Source: Clostridiaceae bacterium
Lineage (GTDB): Bacteria > Bacillota > Clostridia > Lachnospirales > Lachnospiraceae
Reading direction: 5' to 3'
Length of the DNA stretch: 64,000 nucleotides
Assembly: GCA_910575795.1 (NCBI GenBank)
Contig: CAJTGE010000016.1
Coordinates: 62,001-126,000, forward strand
Position numbers and translations under genes: made by a program. Positions 44,127 through 52,550 of the stretch are shown piece after piece; the stretch's first letter is position 1, and each line of letters starts with the position of its first letter. Below the pieces are notes generated by a model, which was not told the DNA's origin, searched no databases, and saw only the letters and a program-made list of their open reading frames with translations.

Positions 44127-44945
44127 TTATACGGGTTCCACGGGAAAACAAACTTCCGTAATCATATCATCAAAGGCTTCCTGTGTCTCTGGCGATACAT
44201 GGTAGATGTTGAAATGGGGGCCTGCTATTTTATAATGGTTATCGGCAATCCAGCGTGCCATTGCTTCATATACTTCGGGCAATTTAACATAATGCCCCTT
44301 ATAGGTGAGCGTAGCGGCTGTAAACGGCTCAATGGTCTTAAATTTTGCTATCCCGGTATCAGGATATTTTCTGGCTACAGACTTTTGTATTTCGACATCA
44401 AGATTTTCTTCAACAAACCCTTCGTCATGAAATATCGCAATATTCAAATTGGGAGAAGAATACTGTATATTCAGAGATTGAACGGCATTTGCCAGTCCCC
44501 ACCATAAAACGCTTTCCCGATGGGGGGCGGCGATAGTCTGCCGGTAGCTAACCACATCATGCTTTGGAAAATCCTTTAGCGCAATACTGTATTCAGGAAT
44601 GCTTGATTGGCAGTCCAAGTGCTCAATAGTCGATTCAATCAAAGTCAGTTGTTTTTGAAGTAATTCTATTTTTACCTTCTGCTGTATGGCCTGGTTTTCC
44701 AAATAGGATTTCAATTCATTTTCCGACGTAAATTTTGTTAAAATGTCTTTGATTAAGGCCAGACTTAGCCCCGTGTTTTTAAGCGCCCTTATTTTATTGG
44801 CGACAGGTAATTGTTCTTCGCTGTAATATCGGTATCCGGTAAATTAGTCCACATATTCCGGCATTAACAAACCGATTTCATTATAGTGTCGCAGCATATA
44901 AATGGATATTTGTGTTAAAACAGAAAATTCACCGATTCGCAACAT
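44127..44945 (-). pseudogene. MerR family regulator with GyrI-like effector domain, one in-frame stop
   Basis: Reading from ATG 44945 (SD GGAGGTAG just before), residues 1-33 are a MerR winged helix (MLRIGEFSVLTQ, LRHYNEIGLL). A TAA stop follows GAC at 44844-44846; the same frame then continues FTGYRYYSEEQLPVANKI through a coiled coil and a GyrI-like small-molecule domain (about residues 115-270; PHRESVLWWGLANAVQ, YKGHYVKLPEVYEAMARWI). One base change at codon 34 would restore a normal 272-residue BltR/BmrR-like regulator. It sits divergent from an XRE gene. Confidence 0.8.
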
Positions 44946-45127
44946 ACATCTACCTCCTACTGATACTATAAACCCTTGCATTATACGAGAGTAAAGAGAT
45001 TTCTTGAATACTATACCGTATGTGTTCCCCTGCTTCAATGATGTGAAACTAAATAGAATTATACATGAAATACAGTTACATTCACATACTGATACAGGAA
45101 ATGTAAAATGACATAGGGTGATAGTAT

Positions 45128-45580
45128 ATGGAAGATTACGAAGGAAGGTTTGATTTTCACGGGCTGGGTCAGGCAATCCGGAAGGCCAGAGAAGAACGGG
45201 GCTGGACGCAGAAATATGTTTCGGAGCTTGTGGGACGTGGAGCCCGGACTATTATGAATATCGAGAACAAGGGTCAGTACCCAAGTTTTGGAGTTTTTGT
45301 CAAACTCGTTACCATGTTTGACATTCCGGTAGACCAATTCATTCATGCGGATAGCGGTCAGGGAGAGAGCAGTTACCGCAAGGAGCTTGTCGGAAAGCTC
45401 AGAAGCCATAATCTGCATATAGGAGGCGGCGCCCCATGTAGCCCCATACGGAAAAGGCGGCTCATTCGGAAATCGAAGCTGGACGGAGCGATAAAATCCT
45501 TCGTGGAAAGCCCGGTGGCCGGAATCTGGCTCCATGTGAAGGAAAAGGGTTCCGTGCCGCCGGGGTGGAGCTGGCCGTGA
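45128..45580 (+). CDS. XRE-family HTH regulator with a foreign C-terminus
   Basis: Residues 1-~98 form a Cro/CI-type regulator (GLGQAIRKAREERGWTQKYV, LVGRGARTIMNIENKGQYP, FDIPVDQFIHAD). From about base 45425 the frame runs into sequence that is the complement of a VirB4 fragment, giving a nonsense tail. The original C-terminus was therefore lost in a deletion that also cut VirB4. The HTH part may still function as an ICE repressor. It points rightwards, against most genes around it. Confidence 0.7.
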   Translation: MEDYEGRFDFHGLGQAIRKAREERGWTQKYVSELVGRGARTIMNIENKGQYPSFGVFVKLVTMFDIPVDQFIHADSGQGESSYRKELVGKLRSHNLHIGGGAPCSPIRKRRLIRKSKLDGAIKSFVESPVAGIWLHVKEKGSVPPGWSWP

Positions 45581-46090
45581 AGAATCTCCAGCCGTTCCAG
45601 ACCGGTGAGAGGCCTTGACTGGACTCCCAGCCTTTTAAAATTGTTGGCAATGTCAGCCTCCGCCCGTTCCAGCCGGGGCTTTGCCGCCGTGGGGCTGTCG
45701 GCGGTGACGCCAAAGGTAATGAGTTTTGTCCGTACAATACCGTTGTTGCTCTTTGCAATCTGGCCTTCCAGCATCTCCACATACTCGTCACGCATCCCGC
45801 TGTAGCTGTCCGTTTTCCGGGGAATGTTCACCCGGTACTTGCTGCCCGGGCGGCTTCGGTGGTTGATGAAAGAAAGCTGAACGGGAAGGGAGCTGTCAAA
45901 GGAATTGAGGAAAGCGCAGTACCCGTCAAAAATGGCGCTCTGGTCGTCTGCCTGCGCCAGTTGGCAGTTGATGTCCTCGTATTCCATGCTCTTTGTGTAG
46001 AGCCTTCCGTCCGCACGGCAGATACCGTCCTTGTACATCTCCCGGTAGGGAAGGGTCTGCTGGGCGGTCTGGGGTCCGGACGTTTTCCCC
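45440..46090 (-). pseudogene. VirB4-type conjugation ATPase, N-terminal fragment
   Basis: About 210 residues: QQTLPYREMYKDGICRADGR, YCAFLNSFDSSLPVQLSFIN and STKDFIAPSSFDFRMSRLFR are the N-terminal landmarks of VirB4-like ATPases of clostridial ICEs. The ATPase domain (Walker motifs, expected several hundred residues further) is absent: the gene stops at the junction with the XRE gene near 45430. No start codon is obvious in this frame near 46090; an extra G in GGGG near 46100 may have shifted the frame from the upstream gene. Confidence 0.75.
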
Positions 46091-46627
46091 GCCCGGGGTT
46101 TTCGGGGCTTTCTCCTTCTTTGGGGCGCGGGAGGCGTTTTCTTTCTCTGCCTCCTTTGCACCCGCCTCCAACTGGCTCCTGATGGAAGGCCGTTTCTGCG
46201 CCGGAATCTTTGTTTCCTGTTCTGCCATGTCTGTTTCCTCCTTTCCGGGCCGGGGAATGACGGCCCCGCCCTGATAGTCATAGCCTGCCGCATGGATGGC
46301 GGCTAGAGCGTGTTTGAAAAATCATTCCCGCCATCTGCACGCCCCACTTTGCGGCATATTTGTGCCAAATTCACTTAACGCAGCCCACTGCGCCGCGTTC
46401 ATTTGGCCCAAATCTCCCACAAAGCGGAACGCACATCTGGCAGAAAGCATTTTTCAAACACGCTCTAGGGTTTCTTCTGATACCTTCTGGAAAAGAAGAA
46501 GGTCTGTGTCAGCCGCAAAGGCCAGCATGTCCCGTTCCGTAAATTCCTCCGGGAGTTTTCCGTGAAAGGCAGAACGCACGGTTCCGTTTTCGTCCATCTT
46601 GTAGCGGCGTGGAGCCCGTCCCGGCAT
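45926..46627 (-). pseudogene. ICE accessory protein interrupted by MITE copy A
   Basis: From ATG 46627 the frame reads MPGRAPRRYKMDENGTVRS and continues for 54 codons to the MITE, where it stops at 46454-46456. Removing the MITE plus one TA (46304-46465, 162 bases) joins VSEETL to AAIHAAGYDYQGGAVIP in the same frame and runs on into MAEQETKIPAQKRPSIRS. A good SD (GGAGG) before ATG 46228 means the second half could also be translated separately. Position between the TrbL-like gene and VirB4 suggests a conjugation accessory role. Family not recognised. Confidence 0.65.
46304..46467. mobile_element. MITE copy A, 160 bp, TA target duplication
   Basis: The element runs 46306-46465 and is flanked by TA at 46304-46305 and 46466-46467. 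Terminal repeats start GAGCGTGTTTGAAAAAT, and imperfect pairing continues toward the centre, so the whole element folds into one long hairpin. It has no open reading frame of its own. TA duplication is the habit of IS630/Tc1-mariner transposases. Confidence 0.9.
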
Positions 46628-46672
46628 GGTATCCCTCTTTCCAGACTTCGGGCCAGGTTAGCCCGGAGCAAC

Positions 46673-46699
46673 AAAAAACCGCCAGCGTCAGCCAGCGGT
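46673..46699 (-). terminator. Terminator of the toxin-antitoxin operon
   Basis: On the - strand, a 9-bp stem (46691-46699 with 46678-46686, two G-T pairs) with a 4-base loop is followed by a run of Ts (46673-46678 as As on the + strand). It lies 22 bases after the toxin stop. Confidence 0.75.
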
Positions 46700-46721
46700 T
46701 CCATCGTTACTATATTTTGTT

Positions 46722-47060
46722 TTATCCTTCGTTGTCATTCTGCGGCAGATCAGGAAACAGAATCCGAAGATAATCCCGTCTGCCGTAGAGAACACGGTCA
46801 ATGTACACATTCTGCCCATTCACACGATAGAAAACTATGTAATTTCCACTGGTGAGAAATCGGTAGTCACTGTCTATATCTGTCACAGAGGACAGCGGAG
46901 CGCCGATTTCTGAAAAATTTTCCAGTTCATCAACAGTGTCCATGATTTTGTTTACAGTGTTTACAGCGGCTTGTGGATTACATAATTCAAAGGTAATATA
47001 CTCCCAGATTTCGTCCAGGTCGTTCTGGGCTTCCGGGGAGTAGTGGATGCTATTCTTCAT
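46722..47060 (-). CDS. RelE/ParE family toxin
   Basis: 112 residues with the ParE/RelE pattern: a helical start (HYSPEAQNDLDEIWEYITFE), then beta strands DYRFLTSGNYIVFYRVNGQNV and the end YIDRVLYGRRDYLRILF. Probably an mRNA interferase or gyrase-directed toxin neutralised by the product of the gene upstream, which overlaps it by 11 bases. Typical ICE stabilisation module. Confidence 0.9.
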   Translation of the reverse strand: MKNSIHYSPEAQNDLDEIWEYITFELCNPQAAVNTVNKIMDTVDELENFSEIGAPLSSVTDIDSDYRFLTSGNYIVFYRVNGQNVYIDRVLYGRRDYLRILFPDLPQNDNEG

Positions 47061-47310
47061 TTGCCTTTGCCCGGAAATGTGCTCTCACATCCGAGGACGA
47101 AAGCCATCCCTTTTCCTCTCCGGATTTTTTTCCTTTTGCAAGCTCGCCCATAAGCTTCAGGGTGGCCCGTGTTTTTTCATAGTCCTGCATGTCGATGATT
47201 GCATAGCGTCCGCGTCCGTTTTTGGTGAGAAAGACCGGTGCGCCCACAGATACGTCACGGAGCACATCACTGTAATTCCTCAAATCAGAGATTGGTTTGA
47301 TATTCGGCAT
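47050..47310 (-). CDS. Phd/YefM family antitoxin
   Basis: 86 residues from ATG 47310 (MPNIKPISDLRNYSDVL), chosen because AAGGAGAA lies 8-13 bases upstream; the frame is open 20 codons further. The N-terminal part is a Phd/YefM fold (VSVGAPVFLTKNGRGRYAII) that binds DNA and autoregulates; the C-terminal tail would wrap the toxin. Overlaps the toxin gene. Confidence 0.9.
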   Translation of the reverse strand: MPNIKPISDLRNYSDVLRDVSVGAPVFLTKNGRGRYAIIDMQDYEKTRATLKLMGELAKGKKSGEEKGWLSSSDVRAHFRAKANEE

Positions 47311-47386
47311 AATCACATTCTCCTTTCCTGCCCTTAGTATACCCTGATTTGATGTAAAATTCAACAGCATATTTTACAACGGTATT

Positions 47387-48252
47387 TTAGTGAGCGCCCC
47401 ATATGGATTTCGAGAGGCTCCCGGTCTTGAAGAGAACGAAACACAACAGCACCGTGTACCCCACACAGATCCAGACGGCCCCCATCATGTCGCCGCCCGC
47501 CGCGATACCCTGCACCAGAACAGCATAAATCGCCATGCAGACCATGATAAGCATCCCTTGAAACCCTACGGCGAAAAGGGACTTGAAATAATTGTGCCCC
47601 ATATGCCCGGCCTCCCGGTTGGCGATAGTGGCGAAGGGGATGGGGGCAAGACTGGTCATCAGGTAAATTTCTATCATGCGTCCGTAGACAATGACGAACA
47701 CCACGATATTCAGGGCCGTCATTGTGAACTGCACGACAAAGGATTGCAGGAAGATTCCCGGCAGGGGGCCAAGCTCCATTGCCTCAAGCTGTGCCTGCAT
47801 GTTGTCCAGGGCCTCCGGCGTGACGGCGGTGGAGCCCTGTATCAGCCCTGCCGACTGCTGCACTACATGCTGGGACACGTCAAATACCGCCATGACGATG
47901 TTGAAGGTGTGGAGAGCACCAGCACAGCGGCGAAGGTCTTGAAAATCCATTTGAAGAAAATCCAGGTGTCGAAGTTGTGGAGGTTGTTGTGGTCCACCAG
48001 CATCTGGATGAGCTCATAGGTCATCACGAAGGTCAGCGCCAGCCCCGCTATGGGGAGGATGACGGTCTCGGAGAGCTGGCGTATCATGGAGAACACCCCG
48101 GCGTTCCATGCCGCCGGGGTCATCCCTACCTGTGCCGCAATCTCTCCGACCTGCTCGTTTACCCCCGTGAAGAGCCCGCCGAGGTTCTCCATGATACCCT
48201 CGACCAAAAGGGCTTTGAGCCATTCCGTAATGGCGTTGAAGATACTTTGCAT
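47387..48252 (-). pseudogene. TrbL/VirB6-like conjugation membrane protein, one frameshift
   Basis: The N-terminal part (48252 to ~47915) reads MQSIFNAITEWLKALLVEGI and includes LSETVILPIAGLALTFVMTY; the rest, in another frame from ~47930, continues HTFNIVMAVFDVSQHVVQQS and ends SLSKSIWGAH. One missing base near 47910 explains the shift; together they give the ~288 residues normal for this family of clostridial ICE channel proteins with about six membrane segments. A good SD (GGAGTG) precedes ATG. Its 5' side abuts the truncated symporter gene, which marks a deletion or insertion junction near 48260-48280. Confidence 0.8.
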
Positions 48253-48272
48253 AGGTCACTCCTTTGGGGAAA

Positions 48273-49399
48273 TCAGAACAGGTTAGCCAGCAGCGGAATC
48301 ATCGCTGTAGCGGAGCAGATAACCAGAGTATCCAGGAAAACAGAGATCATTTGTGCCATACCCTGTACAGCTGGATGTTCACAGGAGGCAGCGGCAGCGG
48401 CGTTGGGTCCGGTACCCATACCAGCCTCATTGGAGAACAGGCCGCGTTTCACGCCTTGAACGATACAAGATCCCGCAAAGCCGCCTGTCATGGCGGAGAA
48501 GTTGAAAGGATCCTTGAAAATGGCGGCAACCACGCTGCCAATTTGACCAATGTTCATAACAATGCAGACCAAGCCAAAAACGATATATGCGGCGGCCGTA
48601 ACAGGAACCAGAACAGAGGACAGCCTTCCAATGCGGCTGACACCGCCGAAGATAACAAGCCCCACCAGAATAACCAGGACAATACCAAGAACAGCGGGCC
48701 CGATGGTGCTGCGATAGTTCTCAACATAGTATTCTAGAGCGTGTTTGAAAATTGCTTTCTGGTAGCTGTGCGTGCCACTTTGTGGGAGATTTGTGCCAAA
48801 TGAACGCGGCGTAGTGGGCTACGTTAAGTGAATTTGGCACAAATATACCGCGAAGTGGGGCGTGCAGATGCCAGGAATGAATTTTCAAACACGCTCTAGG
48901 GCAGCGCTCATGTTGTAGGCGGTGGTGGTGTTCCAGCCAAACCCCGTACAACCAATCAGCAGCACCGCGTATAGTACGCCCAGCCACTTTTTGCCCAGGC
49001 CCTGTTGGATATAGTAAGCTGGACCGCCCAGGAATTCATCGCCGGATTTGACCTTATATATCTGCGCCAGCGTACTTTCGCAGAAGGCGGAGGCAGCTCC
49101 CGACAGGGCCATCAGCCACATCCAGAATACAGCGCCAGGATCGCCCACGGCAATGGCGGTAGCGACGCCAATAATATTTCCAGTACCGACGCGGGAGGCG
49201 GTGGAGATCATCAGCGCCTGGAAGGAGCTGATTCCACTGGCGGAGGCTTTTTTTCAGTCAGGGTTTGCAGTCCCTTCTTCAGCAGGCGGAATTGGACGCC
49301 CTTTGTGACAATGCTGGAGTAGATGCCGGCAACGGCCAGAAGTGCGACAAGGATGTAAATGTAGAGGAAATCATTCAACCATGTCAAGACTGCGTTCAT
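48273..49399 (-). pseudogene. Sodium:alanine/glycine symporter (AGCS), broken by frameshift, MITE and 3' truncation
   Basis: From ATG 49399 (LNDFLYIYILVALLAVAGIY) the frame shifts in a run of seven As near 49250; eight As would restore EKKASASGISSFQALMISTA. The next part (TASRVGTGNIIGVATAIAVG, GGPAYYIQQGLGKKWLG) is stopped by MITE copy B, after which VENYRSTIGPAVLGIVLVIL and MGLVIFGGVSRIGRLSSVLV continue. It ends at LANLF, well short of the usual ~450 residues, at the junction with the conjugation gene. It lay in an operon with the nitrilase gene, 96 bases upstream. Confidence 0.85.
48735..48898. mobile_element. MITE copy B, 160 bp, opposite orientation
   Basis: The element runs 48737-48896 with TA duplications at 48735-48736 and 48897-48898. 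Its reverse complement matches copy A along the whole length with scattered substitutions and the same length. Precise removal of element plus one TA joins MSAALE to YYVENY in the symporter frame. Confidence 0.9.
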
Positions 49400-49495
49400 A
49401 AAGTGTTTCTCCCTTCGTGTTTTTGATAGATTTGGTCCTGCGTAAGAAAACCTTCGCGTACAGCAGAGCCACCCCTGCTGCTATCCCCGTCTGGT

Positions 49496-50422
49496 TCAGT
49501 TATCCTGAACGGTCAGCTTTAGCACGTCGGGCCGGGAGTAGTGCCCCACACCATCAAACTCCATTCGGCTCATGGGTACTGCGTTCATATCCAAGTCCGC
49601 ATAGATAATAGCCTCCTTGTTCCAGACAGGCTCATTGACATAGTGCCCGTAAGGGTCTATAACACAACTGCCGCCGATGCACACCTCGTCCTTCAGTGCG
49701 GCGATTTCCTGGGGGCAGTGAAGGTCGCTGGGGTACATACTCTTCGTGATGTACTGGTCTACATTAACTACATAGCAGTGCCCCTCAATAGCGATGTGCT
49801 TGATTGTATCCTGCCATTCCGGATTGTCGTTCGTGTTGGGGGCTAAGTAGATAGCAGTACCTTTCGCATAAAGCGCTGTGCGGGCAAGGGGCATATAGTT
49901 CTCCCAGCAAATCAAGCTCCCCATCACGCCCCAGGGCGTCTCTACTACCGGGAAGGCGCCCTCATAACCATCGCCCCAAATCACGCGCTCCGCACCAGTG
50001 GGTTTCAGTTTCCGGTGCTTGGCCGCAAGGCTTCCATCTGGGGCAAAGATTAAGTTTGTGCAGTAGAGAGTGGCATTGACCGCGTCCCGCTCCGTGATGC
50101 CAATACTGACGTATGCACTAGCCTTTTTCGCGGCTTCACCCAGCCGCTTTGTCTCCGGTCCAGGGACAACCACGGAAGCATCGTAGTACCGCTTCCAGTC
50201 CTCCCGCCCGGCTTGAGTGCGGGCGCCGACAGTGAAGCCAAAAGTCATGCCATAGGGGTAGCAAGGAATGTAGGATTCTGGAAATACGATCAGCTCTGCG
50301 CCATTGTTCGCGGCCTCCTCAATGGCACAGACGGCGGCGTCCGTAGTGGCCGCCTTGTCGAACATGATGGGACTGGCCTGGACCAAGGCAATGCGGCAGA
50401 TATTTTTTTCGATGTCTTTCAT
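49496..50422 (-). CDS. Nitrilase (carbon-nitrogen hydrolase)
   Basis: 308 residues from ATG 50422 (GGAGGATT upstream). The catalytic Glu-Lys-Cys triad is visible: VFPESYIPCYPYG, KHRKLKPTGAERVIWGDG and LICWENYMPLAR. The CWENYMP form of the cysteine motif is that of true nitrilases (nitrile to acid plus ammonia), and WGDG after the lysine also fits them. GHCYVVNVDQYI and CIGGSCVIDPYG are further family marks. The LysR gene is divergent and the symporter follows in the same direction, which suggests a regulated unit for nitrile-derived or amino-acid nitrogen. Confidence 0.92.
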   Translation of the reverse strand: MKDIEKNICRIALVQASPIMFDKAATTDAAVCAIEEAANNGAELIVFPESYIPCYPYGMTFGFTVGARTQAGREDWKRYYDASVVVPGPETKRLGEAAKKASAYVSIGITERDAVNATLYCTNLIFAPDGSLAAKHRKLKPTGAERVIWGDGYEGAFPVVETPWGVMGSLICWENYMPLARTALYAKGTAIYLAPNTNDNPEWQDTIKHIAIEGHCYVVNVDQYITKSMYPSDLHCPQEIAALKDEVCIGGSCVIDPYGHYVNEPVWNKEAIIYADLDMNAVPMSRMEFDGVGHYSRPDVLKLTVQDN

Positions 50423-50443
50423 GGGAAATCCTCCTATTTTTAG

Positions 50444-50520
50444 TTTACAAAAAGCATAGCACAAAGTATAATAAAAGAAAAATTGAAAGATTTGATTTGC
50501 TTTATCAATATTTTTGATAA
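50444..50520 (+). promoter_or_regulatory. Divergent LysR/nitrilase control region
   Basis: TTTACA (50444-50449), a 17-base spacer and TATAAT (50467-50472) form a promoter for the LysR gene. A palindrome TTATCAA-N5-TTGATAA (50502-50520) contains ATC-N9-GAT, a form of the T-N11-A site bound by LysR proteins. It lies between the promoter and the LysR start and can serve both divergent genes. Confidence 0.65.
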
Positions 50521-50530
50521 GGAGGATGCT

Positions 50531-51427
50531 ATGGAATTGCGAAATCTTCTGACCTACAGCAAGGTGTGCGAAGCCATGAGCTTTTCAAAGGCGGCCGATC
50601 AGCTAGGCTACGCGCAATCCACCGTAACCACACAGATCGCACAGCTAGAGGATGAGCTGGGCGTCAAGCTGTTCGATCGCAGTGGGAAGCGTATTCGGCT
50701 GAACGCAAAGGGCCAAGAACTCCTGCTCTACGCCAACCGGTTGATTGCTTTGGCCAGCGAGGCAAAGGCCAATGTGTCTGACGCAAAAACACCTCGGGGC
50801 TCTCTGCGGATCGGAGTGATTGAGTCGGTTGGCGCTTTTTTTCTTTCTGACATTCTGGAAAACTATTTAATGACCTTTCCAGAGGTTCATGTGCAGGTTC
50901 TGACCGCAACCACGCGGGAAATCATGGAAATGCTTCGGCAGAATAAAATTGATCTCATGTTGACCCTGGACGACCGGGTTTATGATCCAGATTGGATCTG
51001 CACTTGGGTTCGGGAGGAAGATATTGTCTTTCTCTGCGCACCGAACCATCCTTTTTCCGGGAGGACGGACATTCTACTGGAGGAACTTGTGCTGGAAAAC
51101 CTGCTTTTGACAGAGCGACAGTGCAACTATCGATATACCTTTGAACATATTTGTGAGAAAAATCAAATACGCCCCTGTTCCTCTTTAGAGATAGGGTGTA
51201 CCAATACAATCTTGCGTTTTACAGAACACAATCTGGGTGTCACCTTTCTTCCGGAGCTTACAGCCCGGGAGAGTCTGGCAGCAGGACGACTATCCAGGTT
51301 TGCAGTGAGAGGCGTTTCGATACGAATGTTGATTCAATTGGTCTATCGGAAAAGTATGTGGTGTACCCCAGCAATGACCGCCTTTATTGAGAAAATAGAA
51401 AATGCTCATAAAAATATGGAAGTATGA
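50531..51427 (+). CDS. LysR family transcriptional regulator
   Basis: 298 residues from ATG 50531 (AAGGAGG 6-11 bases upstream). N-terminal winged HTH: LLTYSKVCEAMSFSKAADQL, YAQSTVTTQIAQLEDELGVK, LFDRSGKRIRLNAKG. The C-terminal effector domain has two periplasmic-binding-like lobes (LRIGVIESVGAFFLSDIL; LGVTFLPELTARESLAAG). It probably controls the divergent nitrilase-symporter operon in response to a small molecule, and its own expression. Confidence 0.93.
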   Translation: MELRNLLTYSKVCEAMSFSKAADQLGYAQSTVTTQIAQLEDELGVKLFDRSGKRIRLNAKGQELLLYANRLIALASEAKANVSDAKTPRGSLRIGVIESVGAFFLSDILENYLMTFPEVHVQVLTATTREIMEMLRQNKIDLMLTLDDRVYDPDWICTWVREEDIVFLCAPNHPFSGRTDILLEELVLENLLLTERQCNYRYTFEHICEKNQIRPCSSLEIGCTNTILRFTEHNLGVTFLPELTARESLAAGRLSRFAVRGVSIRMLIQLVYRKSMWCTPAMTAFIEKIENAHKNMEV

Positions 51428-51458
51428 TTGAATAATCATACTTCCAGTGAGATATTAC

Positions 51459-51683
51459 TCATTCCCTCTGCCAATTGTCCGGCGCCAGTGCGATCACATC
51501 AGCAACATCGCAGTTCAGCGTTTCACAAATCTTGATAAGTGTCTGCATGGAGATATGCTCCCCCTTGCCCATGTTGGCAATATGGTTCGTTGTCAAATGT
51601 GCCTGGAGCCGCAAATCCTTCTTGCTCATGTTCTTGTCAATCAGTGTTTTCCACAGCGGCTTGTAGCTGATTTTCATGGCCAT
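51459..51683 (-). CDS. Small Cro/CI-type HTH regulator
   Basis: 74 residues, almost all a helix-turn-helix domain: LWKTLIDKNMSKKDLRLQAH, LTTNHIANMGKGEHISMQTL, ICETLNCDVADVI. This is the YozG-like short XRE type common in ICEs. It converges with the LysR gene. MET codons at 51683 and 51677 are both possible starts (AAAGGTGAG upstream). Confidence 0.88.
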   Translation of the reverse strand: MAMKISYKPLWKTLIDKNMSKKDLRLQAHLTTNHIANMGKGEHISMQTLIKICETLNCDVADVIALAPDNWQRE

Positions 51684-51834
51684 TTCTCACCTTTCCAGGC
51701 CAGAGCCAGCAGTAACGGCCCTGGCGCTATGGTCTATTAACCATTATATCGCCCTTATTGAGAAGACACAATGCACTGTTGCAATTCGACTCCAAAAACT
51801 ACGGCATACACAACGCATTTTTTCTCTTTTAAGC

Positions 51835-51957
51835 CTACATCAATTTGGGTATCAAGTGCTTCATGCTTTGGCTTTTGCTGGCCGGGTTGTCCGCCCCGTA
51901 GCCTTCCAGCAGGTTCACGATACCCCACGCGCCTAGGCCGCAGCCGATAGCCATAAC
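51835..51957 (-). pseudogene. Maff2-family conjugation protein, fragment
   Basis: The - strand reads VMAIGCGLGAWGIVNLLEGY followed by GADNPASKSQSMKHL and a stop at 51835-51837. The GLGAWG-NLLEGYG-DNP-AKSQ pattern is that of Maff2 proteins, small membrane proteins encoded just upstream of TrbL/VirB6-like genes in clostridial ICEs. The N-terminus is cut by the IS630-type insertion at TA 51958, and the C-terminus is degenerate. It fixes the original order Maff2, TrbL-like, VirB4 on the - strand. Confidence 0.7.
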
Positions 51958-51959
51958 TA

Positions 51960-52438
51960 GTACATCAATGCATTAATTTTTAAGCAATATGGTTGTAGAA
52001 AAAAATCTCAATATATGGCATAATGAAAAGAAAACACAAGGAGATTATTCATATACCATTTGTTGCCGCCCCTGTTATGATACCGGATGCCATTCGCCCC
52101 ATCTTCTCTAAATTTGCCAAAAGCAGGACCTTTCCAGCCCGTCAGGTACAGCGTGCGAAGATAATCCTTTTGGCCGCAGACGGTCTTGACAACATGCAGA
52201 TATCGAACCAGGTAAGCCTTGGACAGGATTCTGTGAGCAAATGGCGGAGCCGCTTTATCAAGAAGCTCCCTCTTTTGCAGGAGGTTGCCGAAAAAGACCC
52301 TTCCAGTCTGGAAAAAGCCGTGTCCGCCTTCCTGAATGACAGCCCGCGCCCCGGACAGCCCATGCATTACACGGATGAGCAGATCATCAAGATCCTTGAA
52401 ACTGCCTGCCGCAACCCGGAGGAATTGGGGTATGAAGA
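51960..52438 (+). mobile_element. IS630-type insertion sequence, left end and truncated transposase
   Basis: The left end GTACATCAATGCATTAATT is preceded by the target TA (51958-51959) inside the Maff2 gene. The transposase starts at ATG 52023 and reads about 138 residues: QVQRAKIILLAADGLDNMQI, SNQVSLGQDSVSKWRSRFIK and RPGQPMHYTDEQIIKILETA form the HTH domains of IS630 transposases. The DDE catalytic half and right end are missing because the sequence joins MITE copy C at 52439. Confidence 0.85.
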
Positions 52439-52550
52439 ATATTTGTGCCAAATTCACTTAACGCAGCCCACTGCGCCGCGTTCATTTGGCCCAAATCTCC
52501 CACAAAGCGGAACGCACATCTGGCAGAAAGCATTTTTCAAACACGCTCTA
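52439..52550. mobile_element. MITE copy C, left third missing
   Basis: From ATATTTGTGCC at 52439 to the right end at 52548, followed by TA (52549-52550), the sequence is almost identical to copy A from 46356. The first ~50 bases of the element are absent and replaced by the IS630-type fragment, so a deletion or recombination joined the two. Confidence 0.88.

Noticed and set aside
51960..52548. IS630-type fragment as the source of the MITEs
   Set aside because: Its terminal sequence GTACATCAATGCATT does not match the MITE ends GAGCGTGTTTGAAAA, so it is unlikely to recognise them, although both use TA targets.
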